Assembly (NCBI RefSeq): GCF_047948215.1
Contig: NC_134456.1
Coordinates: forward strand, 197,296,034-197,360,033
Source: Lycorma delicatula
Lineage: Eukaryota; Arthropoda; Insecta; Hemiptera; Fulgoridae
Direction: 5' to 3'
DNA: 64,000 nt
Below are positions 63,301-64,000 of the stretch, one piece after another. Position numbers and translations under genes: made by a program. The notes beneath the pieces were generated by a model, which saw only the letters and a program-made list of their open reading frames with translations, was not told the origin of the DNA and ran no database searches. Numbering within the stretch: position 1 is the first letter of the stretch; the number at the start of each line of letters is the position of its first letter.

Positions 63301-63924
63301 TAATAATCATTGTAATGTTGAATTCAACTTATTCCCTTACTCTCTCATACTCTTGTTATGATAACAAGAGTGTTAGAGATGGATAATTGATAAAAAAAAA
63401 TTTGACATCAAAGAGAAACTGAGAGAGGAGAAATGCACATGATATTTTATTGCTATCACATAGCAGGAACAGGATTCTTTATAATGCACAGCGGTGGAGT
63501 ATGTAAATAAATTAATTTATATTTGCTTAGATATATTAAAATCTGAGTCTTCTACACAACACGTAAATCCATGACATTTATAATAAATTATGTAATATAT
63601 TTGTTGCATATAGTTGAATGAAAATATTCTAGAAAAAAAGATGATGCATTATTTATAGTTTATATTTTTGTAATTTTAACTATCCGTTTTACATTAAAAA
63701 AATTTTTGTTTTAGCTGAAAAGCTGTCAGATGTAAATTTTTCTGGAATAAGATCATACCTGTCTCTACCAACAGCTGACTTCCATCTTCAACAAATCTGC
63801 ATTGACTTTGAATTGCGCCCTCTAAAGAATAGAGGTCTTGTTATTTTTTCTGGTGAGGGTTCTCGAACATTCTTGTCATTGTCATTGCATGGTGGAGTCC
63901 TTGAGCTTAGAGTTCATCCTTTAG
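1904..63924 (+). CDS. eys: eyes shut-like EGF/laminin G protein, internal part of gene (14 exons)
   Basis: Joined exons: 1904-2020, 4289-4402, 10465-10633, 13470-14529, 20546-20594, 43247-43511, 45915-46140, 52005-52156, 52720-52856, 55258-55503, 56137-56313, 59069-59303, 60926-61089, 63715-63924. All introns are GT-AG and all phases agree, giving one open frame of 1107 codons that runs off both ends. Domain order is four EGF, about 290 Thr/Ser-rich residues, EGF, LamG1, two EGF, LamG2, two EGF, then the start of LamG3. No transmembrane segment is seen. In Drosophila, Eys/spacemaker is secreted by photoreceptors and opens the inter-rhabdomeral space; human EYS mutations cause retinitis pigmentosa (RP25). 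Alternation of EGF and LamG plus a mucin-like block fits Eys best. Crumbs, agrin and perlecan are the alternatives; Crumbs would need a membrane segment downstream. Signal peptide, promoter and stop codon are outside the window. Confidence 0.78.
2021..4288. other. intron A-B, AT-rich with one strong hairpin
   Basis: No coding segment recognised. The one structured item is the inverted repeat at 3155-3209. The rest is ordinary AT-rich intron. Confidence 0.6.
3155..3209. repeat. perfect inverted repeat, 21-base arms
   Basis: Arms 3155-3175 and 3189-3209 are exact reverse complements around a 13-base loop, centred on a TCTTAAAGAAAATAA core. One of a series of similar snapback structures in this window. 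Confidence 0.9.
4289..4402 (+). CDS. eys: exon B: end of EGF 1 and most of EGF 2
   Basis: Phase 1-1 exon of 114 bases. It starts with WKGKHC, the last cysteine of EGF 1, then has [15 protein letters not shown] and YACAC of EGF 2. The DEC start followed by an aromatic residue between the later cysteines resembles calcium-binding EGF repeats, although the first acidic position of that consensus is replaced by a hydrophobic residue. It is too short to stand out as an ORF; acceptor, donor and frame support it. Confidence 0.88.
5468..6516. mobile_element. non-autonomous DNA transposon (MITE) with about 240-base terminal inverted repeats
   Basis: Ends are TGTTACGGTAAAACCCC (left) and its reverse complement GGGGTTTTACCGTAACA (right). 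The inverted similarity continues inward about 240 bases on each side (roughly 5468-5710 and 6250-6516), with recurring ACCAAGT/ACTTGGT and GGTAAA motifs. TATA flanks both ends and may be the target duplication. The middle has no transposase, so it would depend on an enzyme made elsewhere. A small antisense ORF inside the right arm is not a gene. Superfamily not identified. Confidence 0.85.
7371..7405. repeat. perfect inverted repeat, 15-base arms
   Basis: Arms 7371-7385 (ACAGTTCAGTCAGTT) and 7391-7405 are exact reverse complements with a 5-base loop. The arm is not simple AT sequence, so chance is unlikely. Confidence 0.9.
7750..9037 (+). mobile_element. Tc1/mariner-like (IS630-type) transposon relic
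   Basis: Terminal inverted repeats share TTTCAGGACATGTT and TACTGGTGAAA (left about 7780-7805, right about 8985-9010) and resemble each other out to about 7750 and 9037. Inside, plus-strand 8015-8470 reads as the C-terminal half of a DDE transposase: [29 protein letters not shown], then [17 protein letters not shown]. The second and third catalytic aspartates are present. TAA stops replace residues before QDC and before PDLA. The N-terminal half with the first aspartate is missing. Inactive. Confidence 0.85.
10465..10633 (+). CDS. eys: exon C: end of EGF 2, EGF 3, start of EGF 4
   Basis: Phase 1-2 exon of 169 bases. GFTGQNC closes EGF 2, [13 protein letters not shown] to HGDRC forms EGF 3, and YDECQLGPR begins EGF 4. 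The donor at 10634 splits an AG/A arginine codon completed by the next exon 2.8 kb away. Confidence 0.88.
11161..13143 (+). mobile_element. pogo/Tigger-type DNA transposon, nearly full length
   Basis: Contains a DDE-superfamily transposase (see next entry). The left end begins TACCGTATTTATTCGAGTA; the right end, read in reverse, begins TACCATTATAGCATAGAATA near 13143, so the ends look like a diverged inverted pair with AT-rich flanks. The length of about 2 kb is normal for pogo elements. It sits wholly in the intron between exons C and D, in the same orientation as the host gene. Confidence 0.75.
11613..12850 (+). pseudogene. pogo/Tigger-type transposase, disabled
   Basis: Starts [20 protein letters not shown], a helix-turn-helix (CENP-B/pogo psq-like) DNA-binding start, with RDWRKKQ following. 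The second HTH region ([12 protein letters not shown]) is followed by [12 protein letters not shown]. Catalytic motifs are [10 protein letters not shown] (first D), [11 protein letters not shown] (second D) and [11 protein letters not shown] (third D). The end is acidic and Ser/Asp-rich. Breaks: an in-frame TAA at 11886-11888, a TAA at 12213-12215, a TGA near 12347 (expected Trp) and one frameshift before about 12434. These few lesions suggest recent inactivation. Confidence 0.85.
13470..14529 (+). CDS. eys: exon D: EGF 4, Thr/Ser-rich mucin-like region, start of EGF 5
   Basis: Phase 2-0 exon of 1060 bases, the largest here. It begins [18 protein letters not shown] and RLTGRHC (rest of EGF 4). 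About 290 residues (roughly 13589-14458) follow that are rich in Thr, Ser, Pro and Glu; a hand count gives 18 Thr in the first 60. There are several N-x-S/T sites and almost no cysteine. It ends with [13 protein letters not shown] of EGF 5. Dense TT/TS clusters predict an O-glycosylated extended stalk, as in the Ser/Thr-rich part of Drosophila Eys. The donor is AAG|GTAAGT. An antisense open frame (13902-14375) is a composition shadow. Confidence 0.92.
14641..14960. other. unidentified segment of lower AT content
   Basis: About 320 bases stand out from the surrounding intron by lower AT content and have open frames on both strands (14777-14962 plus, 14641-14928 minus). Neither translation is recognisable, neither has splice support, and it does not fit the host protein. 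It may be a fragment of a mobile element that I do not recognise. Confidence 0.35.
16152..16862. repeat. dispersed 0.7 kb repeat, copy 1
   Basis: Shares its length with 22916-23592: starts TTTTATGTGGACAC and TGACTTCCTTGTA; the middle has GGAACCAATGAAAATAA and GTCCAAAAT/ATTTTGGAC hairpins; it ends CAATACTTCCTTTACTTC followed by AAGGAAGTAAAA. The two ends contain an inverted ACTTCCTTGTA/TACAAGGAAGT pair. Near 16395 is TTGGATTTGAAC, a degraded reverse-strand tRNA-like B box. Small ORFs inside are not genes. Superfamily unknown. Confidence 0.85.
17700..19290 (+). pseudogene. decayed copy of a multicopy arthropod gene family of unknown function
   Basis: Plus-strand reading in broken frames gives phrases that I recognise from a recurrent multicopy family in arthropod genomes: [20 protein letters not shown] near 17740, VWREPNKS near 17980, [19 protein letters not shown] near 18220, ELLASRLNG near 18305, [14 protein letters not shown] near 18590, [14 protein letters not shown] near 18680. 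Many stops and frameshifts lie between. The family usually has zinc-binding-like CxxC motifs at the start and is sometimes found in hundreds of copies. Function is not known to me and it may itself be mobile. Recognition is from memory. Confidence 0.6.
20546..20594 (+). CDS. eys: exon E: 49-base exon closing EGF 5
   Basis: A 49-base exon between a TTTTACAG acceptor and a GTAAAA donor, phase 0-1. It encodes [16 protein letters not shown], which supplies the last cysteines of EGF 5 started in exon D. Both phases match the neighbours and the joint product is a complete six-cysteine EGF, so the exon is real despite its size. It is followed by the longest intron in the window. Confidence 0.87.
21553..21589. 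repeat. (AAT)n microsatellite
   Basis: About twelve tandem AAT units in the large intron. Confidence 0.95.
22227..22325. repeat. (CA)n microsatellite with GC interruptions
   Basis: About 100 bases of alternating CA, with CG-containing interruptions at both ends and in the middle. The alternating purine-pyrimidine tract could adopt Z-form DNA. Confidence 0.95.
22330..22790 (+). mobile_element. Tc1/mariner-like terminal fragment
   Basis: Begins ACAGAATGTATCACAAAGTT, like the 33041 relic, and shares the internal blocks TAGGTCCCAGAA, TGTACAATAACTTTGTT and TTTAATTTTGA with it in the same order. No transposase motifs are visible, so this is a subterminal remnant of the same family as 7750-9037. 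It directly follows the CA repeat. Confidence 0.6.
22916..23592. repeat. dispersed 0.7 kb repeat, copy 2
   Basis: Second copy, same orientation as 16152-16862, about 35 bases shorter. On the minus strand it has a perfect B box GGTTCAAATCC (plus-strand GGATTTGAACC at about 23144) followed on the minus strand by a T run just downstream. It ends CAATACTTCCTTTACTTC then AAGGAAGTAAAA. I could not place a clear A box, so a SINE nature is open. Confidence 0.85.
23925..23957. repeat. perfect inverted repeat, 13-base arms
   Basis: AACTACCACCAAA at 23925-23937 is matched by TTTGGTGGTAGTT at 23945-23957 with a 7-base loop. Confidence 0.9.
25638..26935 (+). mobile_element. Tc1/mariner-like (IS630-type) transposon relic with altered first aspartate
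   Basis: Plus-strand reading near 26160-26265 gives [33 protein letters not shown], then a stop. This matches the first catalytic block of the family, where SDEAHF is usual; here it reads SNEAHF. Further on, a weak FQ*D...THS block and a C-terminal IPQ-type end near 26700-26830 are visible with many breaks. The ends share GGGGGCCA (25656-25665 and, inverted, near 26912-26920), suggesting terminal repeats. Inactive. Confidence 0.7.
26475..26530. repeat. imperfect inverted repeat, 26-base arms
   Basis: Arms 26475-26500 and 26505-26530 are reverse complements with about three mismatches around a 4-base loop. It lies inside the 25638-26935 relic and disrupts its transposase. Confidence 0.85.
28613..29013. 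mobile_element. 0.4 kb MITE with short inverted ends
   Basis: Starts ACACGACTGCCCAAAA and ends, read in reverse, ACACGACTGCCAAACAAAA, so it has terminal inverted repeats of about 11-16 bases. The middle contains CAGCTCAACGGCTGAACCGA, a phrase I associate with widespread arthropod repeats. No coding capacity; the antisense ORF at 28611-28820 is incidental. Family not assigned. Confidence 0.7.
30014..30172 (+). mobile_element. tRNA-derived SINE (family 1), copy 1
   Basis: Begins GCCAGCCGCCATGGCGCGAG, with an A-box-like region and a B-box-like GTTCAAATCTC, followed by a shared unrelated body (CTCTGAAGCAATACCTAACGG) and an A-rich end. Flanked by an 8-base ATCAGATA direct repeat (30006-30013 and 30173-30180), a target duplication. 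Not a functional tRNA gene. Confidence 0.85.
30470..30757 (+). mobile_element. tRNA-derived SINE (family 2), copy 1
   Basis: Begins CCCACCGAGTGGTCTAGTGA (A box) with GCGTTCAACTCC as B box and ends AACAAAGAAAG. A perfect 15-base target duplication, GATATAAAAATTTCA, flanks it (30455-30469 and 30758-30772). Over 80% similar by eye to the copy at 42632. Confidence 0.92.
31510..31583. repeat. perfect inverted repeat, 23-base arms
   Basis: Arms 31510-31532 and 31561-31583 are exact reverse complements (core GTTATAGAACATAAAAAAT) around a 28-base loop. Confidence 0.9.
33041..33580 (+). mobile_element. Tc1/mariner-like terminal fragment with internal hairpin
   Basis: Starts ACAGAATGTCCTACGAATAA and carries TTTCAGGACATGTT, TACTGGTGAAA and TTCGCATAAACCTAGG, matching the ends of the 7750-9037 element. 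Later it shares TAGGTCCCAGAA and TAGTACAATAGCTTCGTTG with 22330-22790. At 33468-33574 two perfect 21-base arms face each other around a 65-base loop. No transposase motif survives. Confidence 0.75.
36830..37040. other. unidentified segment of mixed composition
   Basis: Stands out from flanking AT-rich intron by lower AT content, with a 60-residue antisense open frame (36886-37068) rich in W, C and S. No splice or domain support. Possibly a repeat fragment; I cannot name it. Confidence 0.3.
38525..38560. repeat. (CG)n(CA)n microsatellite
   Basis: Short GCGCGC tract followed by CA dinucleotides in the large intron. Confidence 0.9.
40039..40199 (+). mobile_element. tRNA-derived SINE (family 1), copy 2
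   Basis: Begins GCCGGTCGCCGTGGCGCGTG with the B box GGTTTGAATCC, body CTCTGAAGCAATACCTAGCGG and an A-rich tail. Flanked by an 11-base direct repeat with one mismatch (GAACATCGATA and GAATATCGATA). Better preserved B box than copy 1. Confidence 0.88.
41001..41066. repeat. near-perfect inverted repeat, 31-base arms
   Basis: Arms 41001-41031 and 41036-41066 pair with a single mismatch around a 4-base loop. One of the two strongest hairpins in the window. Confidence 0.92.
42632..42937 (+). mobile_element. tRNA-derived SINE (family 2), copy 2
   Basis: Has GGTTGGTCTAGTGGTTAATG (A box) and CGTTCAAGTCC (B box), a body shared with the copy at 30470, and a (GAAA)n tail. A perfect 13-base target duplication, CACAGAATGCTTA, flanks it (42619-42631 and 42938-42950), which proves retroposition. 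It lies about 300 bases before exon F. Confidence 0.94.
43247..43511 (+). CDS. eys: exon F: LamG1, first half
   Basis: Phase 1-2 exon. It encodes [13 protein letters not shown], then a beta-strand-rich stretch containing the hallmark TGLLFYVQT, then [12 protein letters not shown] and GYQLNIVAV. This is the N-terminal half of a laminin G sandwich, where '(G)LLFY' strand followed by 'a(L)YLhnG' is the family signature. The donor GTAAGTT splits a Val codon. Confidence 0.9.
44328..44411 (+). repeat. displaced copy of exon H 3' end plus splice donor and following intron
   Basis: Almost identical to 52139-52215: CTGCCTCTG, then CCCTCTGGGTAGATATTC, then CTAATTTATTAATAGATATT and GCAGTTTT. The copy has a small expansion of the CCTCTG unit, a C for T, and a slightly longer T run. 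It therefore includes the last coding bases and donor GGGTAGAT of exon H, about 7.7 kb upstream of the original. It lacks the rest of the EGF, so it is not a usable exon. Confidence 0.9.
45608..45690. repeat. perfect inverted repeat, 30-base arms
   Basis: Arms 45608-45637 and 45661-45690 are exact reverse complements around a 23-base loop (core TTGAATTGATAATACATATT). It lies about 220 bases before exon G. Confidence 0.93.
45915..46140 (+). CDS. eys: exon G: LamG1, second half
   Basis: Phase 2-0 exon. It continues the LamG1 fold with SASLRLNDT, then the typical LYLGGLP-like strand (HLGGLPPHL) and the conserved [11 protein letters not shown], the G-C motif that usually closes a laminin G domain. 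The following exon begins IDGEE, as expected for the last strand. Confidence 0.9.
46418..46485 (-). mobile_element. LINE ORF C-terminal fragment, left of the nested LTR element
   Basis: Minus strand reads [20 protein letters not shown], then ME and a stop. This resembles the C-terminal end of endonuclease-reverse transcriptase LINE proteins. The upstream part of the same reading lies on the other side of the BEL element (51021 onward), so the LTR element is inserted in it. Confidence 0.65.
46486..47733 (-). repeat. BEL/Pao 3' LTR
   Basis: About 1248 bases. By eye it differs from the other LTR only by one A in a short A run; three translated ORFs inside are identical in both copies. It is next to GCCCCCCAGTA of the internal region (minus strand). 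The small ORFs within it are not genes. Confidence 0.93.
47757..48287 (-). pseudogene. BEL/Pao integrase C-terminal part, frameshifted
   Basis: Continues the integrase in other frames. [17 protein letters not shown] holds the second catalytic Asp and [12 protein letters not shown] the Glu, in one frame. A further frameshift near 48025 leads to [29 protein letters not shown] and a C-terminal [14 protein letters not shown]. The first break, near 48285, looks like a small deletion. So the DDE residues exist but are on different frames. Confidence 0.88.
48137..49345 (-). pseudogene. BEL/Pao gag-integrase fusion ORF (402 residues)
   Basis: Residues 1 to about 191 are a BEL gag N-terminus (start [14 protein letters not shown]1759-like core [45 protein letters not shown]). 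From about residue 193 it becomes integrase: [30 protein letters not shown], then VGTDFAGPF with the first catalytic Asp near residue 301. The junction is near 48770. The zinc-binding H2C2 shows KNCLTFQRF where CxxC is expected. After about residue 354 the frame is lost, and the last 48 residues are off-frame. Confidence 0.9.
49772..51020 (-). repeat. BEL/Pao 5' LTR
   Basis: About 1249 bases, the upstream LTR in element orientation. It ends (minus strand) TTACCCAACA and is followed by the leader. Near-identity to the other copy implies a recent insertion. Confidence 0.93.
51021..51250 (-). mobile_element. LINE ORF fragment, right of the nested LTR element
   Basis: Minus strand reads [12 protein letters not shown], then [16 protein letters not shown], then a stop in broken frames, resembling the C-terminal region of endonuclease-reverse transcriptase LINEs. 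It continues at 46485 across the BEL element. Confidence 0.6.
51256..51304. repeat. cluster of GATATCA motifs
   Basis: Four copies of the palindromic GATATC core lie within about 50 bases between two LINE fragments. Confidence 0.85.
51296..51735 (+). mobile_element. 5'-truncated LINE, RT C-terminal end and 3' UTR
   Basis: Plus-strand ORF gives [47 protein letters not shown], then a stop: the C-terminal zinc knuckle region of Jockey/I-like LINE reverse transcriptases (C-x2-C-x7-8-H-x4-C; the last Cys here is Gly). Downstream TCTCGGGCGATGATAACACG and an A-rich stretch suggest the 3' UTR and tail. Fragment only. Confidence 0.7.
52005..52156 (+). CDS. eys: exon H: end of LamG1 and start of EGF 6
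   Basis: Phase 0-2 exon of 152 bases starting [10 protein letters not shown] (last strand of LamG1) and FEISEC (closing cysteine). It then encodes most of EGF 6, through [12 protein letters not shown] and WNCLCPSG. The donor is GG|GTAGAT. Its last bases plus the following intron start have a second, displaced copy at about 44328-44411 (see findings). Confidence 0.9.
52720..52856 (+). CDS. eys: exon I: end of EGF 6 and EGF 7
   Basis: Phase 2-1 exon of 137 bases. YVGQTC closes EGF 6; [21 protein letters not shown] and HGLFC form the complete EGF 7. The acceptor AAATTTCAG and donor GTAACT fit. It links directly in frame to LamG2. Confidence 0.9.
53030..54355 (-). mobile_element. Tc1/mariner-like (IS630-type) transposon relic
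   Basis: Left end has CATGTCTGCTAGTGAAAA and AAACTTAGGCCTTGAAAAG, matching the 33041 and 7750 ends. The minus strand carries transposase pieces: [20 protein letters not shown] (HTH region), [14 protein letters not shown] (first D, intact), then a broken central part without a readable second D, then [20 protein letters not shown] (third D) and [16 protein letters not shown]. Several stops and frameshifts make it inactive. Confidence 0.85.
54607..54619. repeat. poly(G) run, 13 bases
   Basis: Thirteen consecutive G in an AT-rich intron, a possible quadruplex-prone or assembly-sensitive site. Confidence 0.85.
55258..55503 (+). CDS. eys: exon J: LamG2, first part
   Basis: Phase 1-1 exon of 246 bases. 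It begins with [14 protein letters not shown] (first strand) and [11 protein letters not shown], the typical LamG 'f.i.f.frp' strand, then [10 protein letters not shown], followed by [20 protein letters not shown]. These are the ordered strands of a laminin G domain. Confidence 0.9.
55996..56023. repeat. perfect inverted repeat, 12-base arms
   Basis: AAAGTTACTTCA at 55996-56007 and TGAAGTAACTTT at 56012-56023 around a 4-base loop, between exons J and K. Confidence 0.88.
56137..56313 (+). CDS. eys: exon K: LamG2, middle part
   Basis: Phase 1-1 exon of 177 bases. It contains the LamG strand with [17 protein letters not shown], corresponding to the 'H.v...R.....L.VD' signature of laminin G domains. 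It ends with IMFVG, which joins to GHKAMNF in the next exon to give the 'l.vGG' strand. Confidence 0.9.
56314..59068. other. intron K-L (2.75 kb)
   Basis: AT-rich with a (ATT)n microsatellite at about 57333-57392 and a short CG-rich tract near 58140. The ORF at 58677-58877 is not recognisable. No other feature is seen. Confidence 0.6.
57333..57392. repeat. (ATT)n microsatellite
   Basis: About twenty tandem ATT units. The phrase ATTTTAATTCCCATTA occurs on both sides, indicating a flanking direct repeat. Confidence 0.93.
59069..59303 (+). CDS. eys: exon L: end of LamG2 and start of EGF 8
   Basis: Phase 1-2 exon of 235 bases. [15 protein letters not shown] is the LamG closing motif; VGQC supplies the terminal cysteine. 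[22 protein letters not shown] begins EGF 8 with four cysteines. The donor is GTTAGT, splitting a Thr codon; an open reading frame continues briefly into the intron and should not be used. Confidence 0.9.
59304..60925. other. intron L-M
   Basis: AT-rich throughout. A small less AT-rich patch at 59450-59510 is unidentified. The upstream part of an ORF at 60597-60925 is intron, not exon. Confidence 0.6.
60926..61089 (+). CDS. eys: exon M: end of EGF 8 and EGF 9
   Basis: Phase 2-1 exon of 164 bases. [12 protein letters not shown] closes EGF 8, then [24 protein letters not shown] and TGKLCEK form EGF 9. The open frame extends about 330 bases upstream, but that part is hydrophobic, AT-rich intron; the TTTTTAG acceptor and phase match fix the start at 60926. 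Confidence 0.9.
61993..62105 (+). mobile_element. degraded tRNA-like SINE fragment
   Basis: TGTGGCAGAGTGGTAGAGCT is a good tRNA A-box match, followed about 40 bases later by a poor B-box-like GGGTTTAAAATTGG and then GTCAGGC. The body differs from the two other SINE families, so it may be a third family or a very old copy. No fold or terminator for a real tRNA. Confidence 0.5.
63061..63127. repeat. two adjacent inverted repeats (11- and 21-base arms)
   Basis: GTATTCATGTA pairs with TACATGAATAC at 63061-63084. Directly next to it 63084-63104 pairs with 63107-63127 with one mismatch and a 2-base loop. Confidence 0.9.
63715..63924 (+). CDS. eys: exon N: LamG3, first part
   Basis: Phase 1-1 exon of 210 bases beginning [18 protein letters not shown], followed by [10 protein letters not shown], then GLVIFSGEG and [17 protein letters not shown]. 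These are the first strands of a third laminin G domain. The donor GTAAAG is at 63925; the rest of the domain lies beyond the window. Confidence 0.9.
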
Positions 63925-64000
63925 GTAAAGATTATTCTGACTTTTATAAGATTTTAATAACAACTTTTTCATTTAATATTTTTACTACCTATTCTGTTTT

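Larger units (their letters stand above)
61090..63714. other. intron M-N (2.6 kb)
   Basis: Contains a degraded tRNA-like SINE at about 61993-62105, adjacent hairpins at 63061-63127 and an AT-rich A/T tract at 62570-62760. Nothing else recognised. Confidence 0.6.

Noticed and set aside
1..64000. A second host gene on the minus strand
   Set aside because: All minus-strand coding-like segments of any length belong to mobile elements or are shadows.

Overview
This window is eukaryotic, AT-rich, intron-rich DNA, most likely from an insect. It lies entirely inside one large plus-strand gene. The only host gene I can support encodes a secreted-type protein built from EGF repeats, a Thr/Ser-rich mucin-like block and laminin G (LamG) domains. 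Domain order fits eyes shut (eys, also called spacemaker), the extracellular photoreceptor matrix protein. Fourteen internal exons were found (1904-2020, 4289-4402, 10465-10633, 13470-14529, 20546-20594, 43247-43511, 45915-46140, 52005-52156, 52720-52856, 55258-55503, 56137-56313, 59069-59303, 60926-61089, 63715-63924). Every junction is GT-AG, every reading phase matches, and the total is 3321 coding bases (1107 codons). Both ends of the gene are outside the window.

Layout: 1-1.04 kb holds a decayed mariner. 1.9-14.5 kb carries four EGF domains and the mucin-like exon; its introns hold a long-inverted-repeat MITE, a Tc1/mariner-like relic and a nearly complete pogo-type element. 14.5-20.5 kb is an intron with a 0.7 kb dispersed repeat and a decayed copy of a multicopy arthropod gene family. 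A 49-base exon at 20.5 kb is followed by a 22.65 kb intron holding a second copy of the 0.7 kb repeat, decayed transposons, a small MITE and two SINE families. 43.2-52.2 kb encodes LamG1; its second intron holds a young antisense BEL/Pao LTR element nested in a LINE fragment. 52.0-61.1 kb encodes EGF-EGF, LamG2 and EGF-EGF. The start of LamG3 is at the right edge.

The host gene makes up about 5% of the window; the rest is intron and mobile DNA. The repertoire (tRNA-derived SINEs with clear target duplications, several related Tc1/mariner-like relics, BEL/Pao) suggests a hemipteran insect, but that taxonomic guess is from memory of similar sequences and is low confidence. No prokaryotic operon, CRISPR array, rRNA or functional tRNA gene is visible.

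The most unusual observations are: (1) a displaced copy of an exon-end/splice-donor/intron segment of the same gene in an upstream intron; (2) an antisense BEL/Pao element whose deletion fuses gag in frame to integrase between almost identical LTRs; (3) a scatter of near-perfect short-loop inverted repeats with arms up to 31 bases; (4) a 0.7 kb repeat with an antisense tRNA-like B box. I found no convincing novel multi-gene system.
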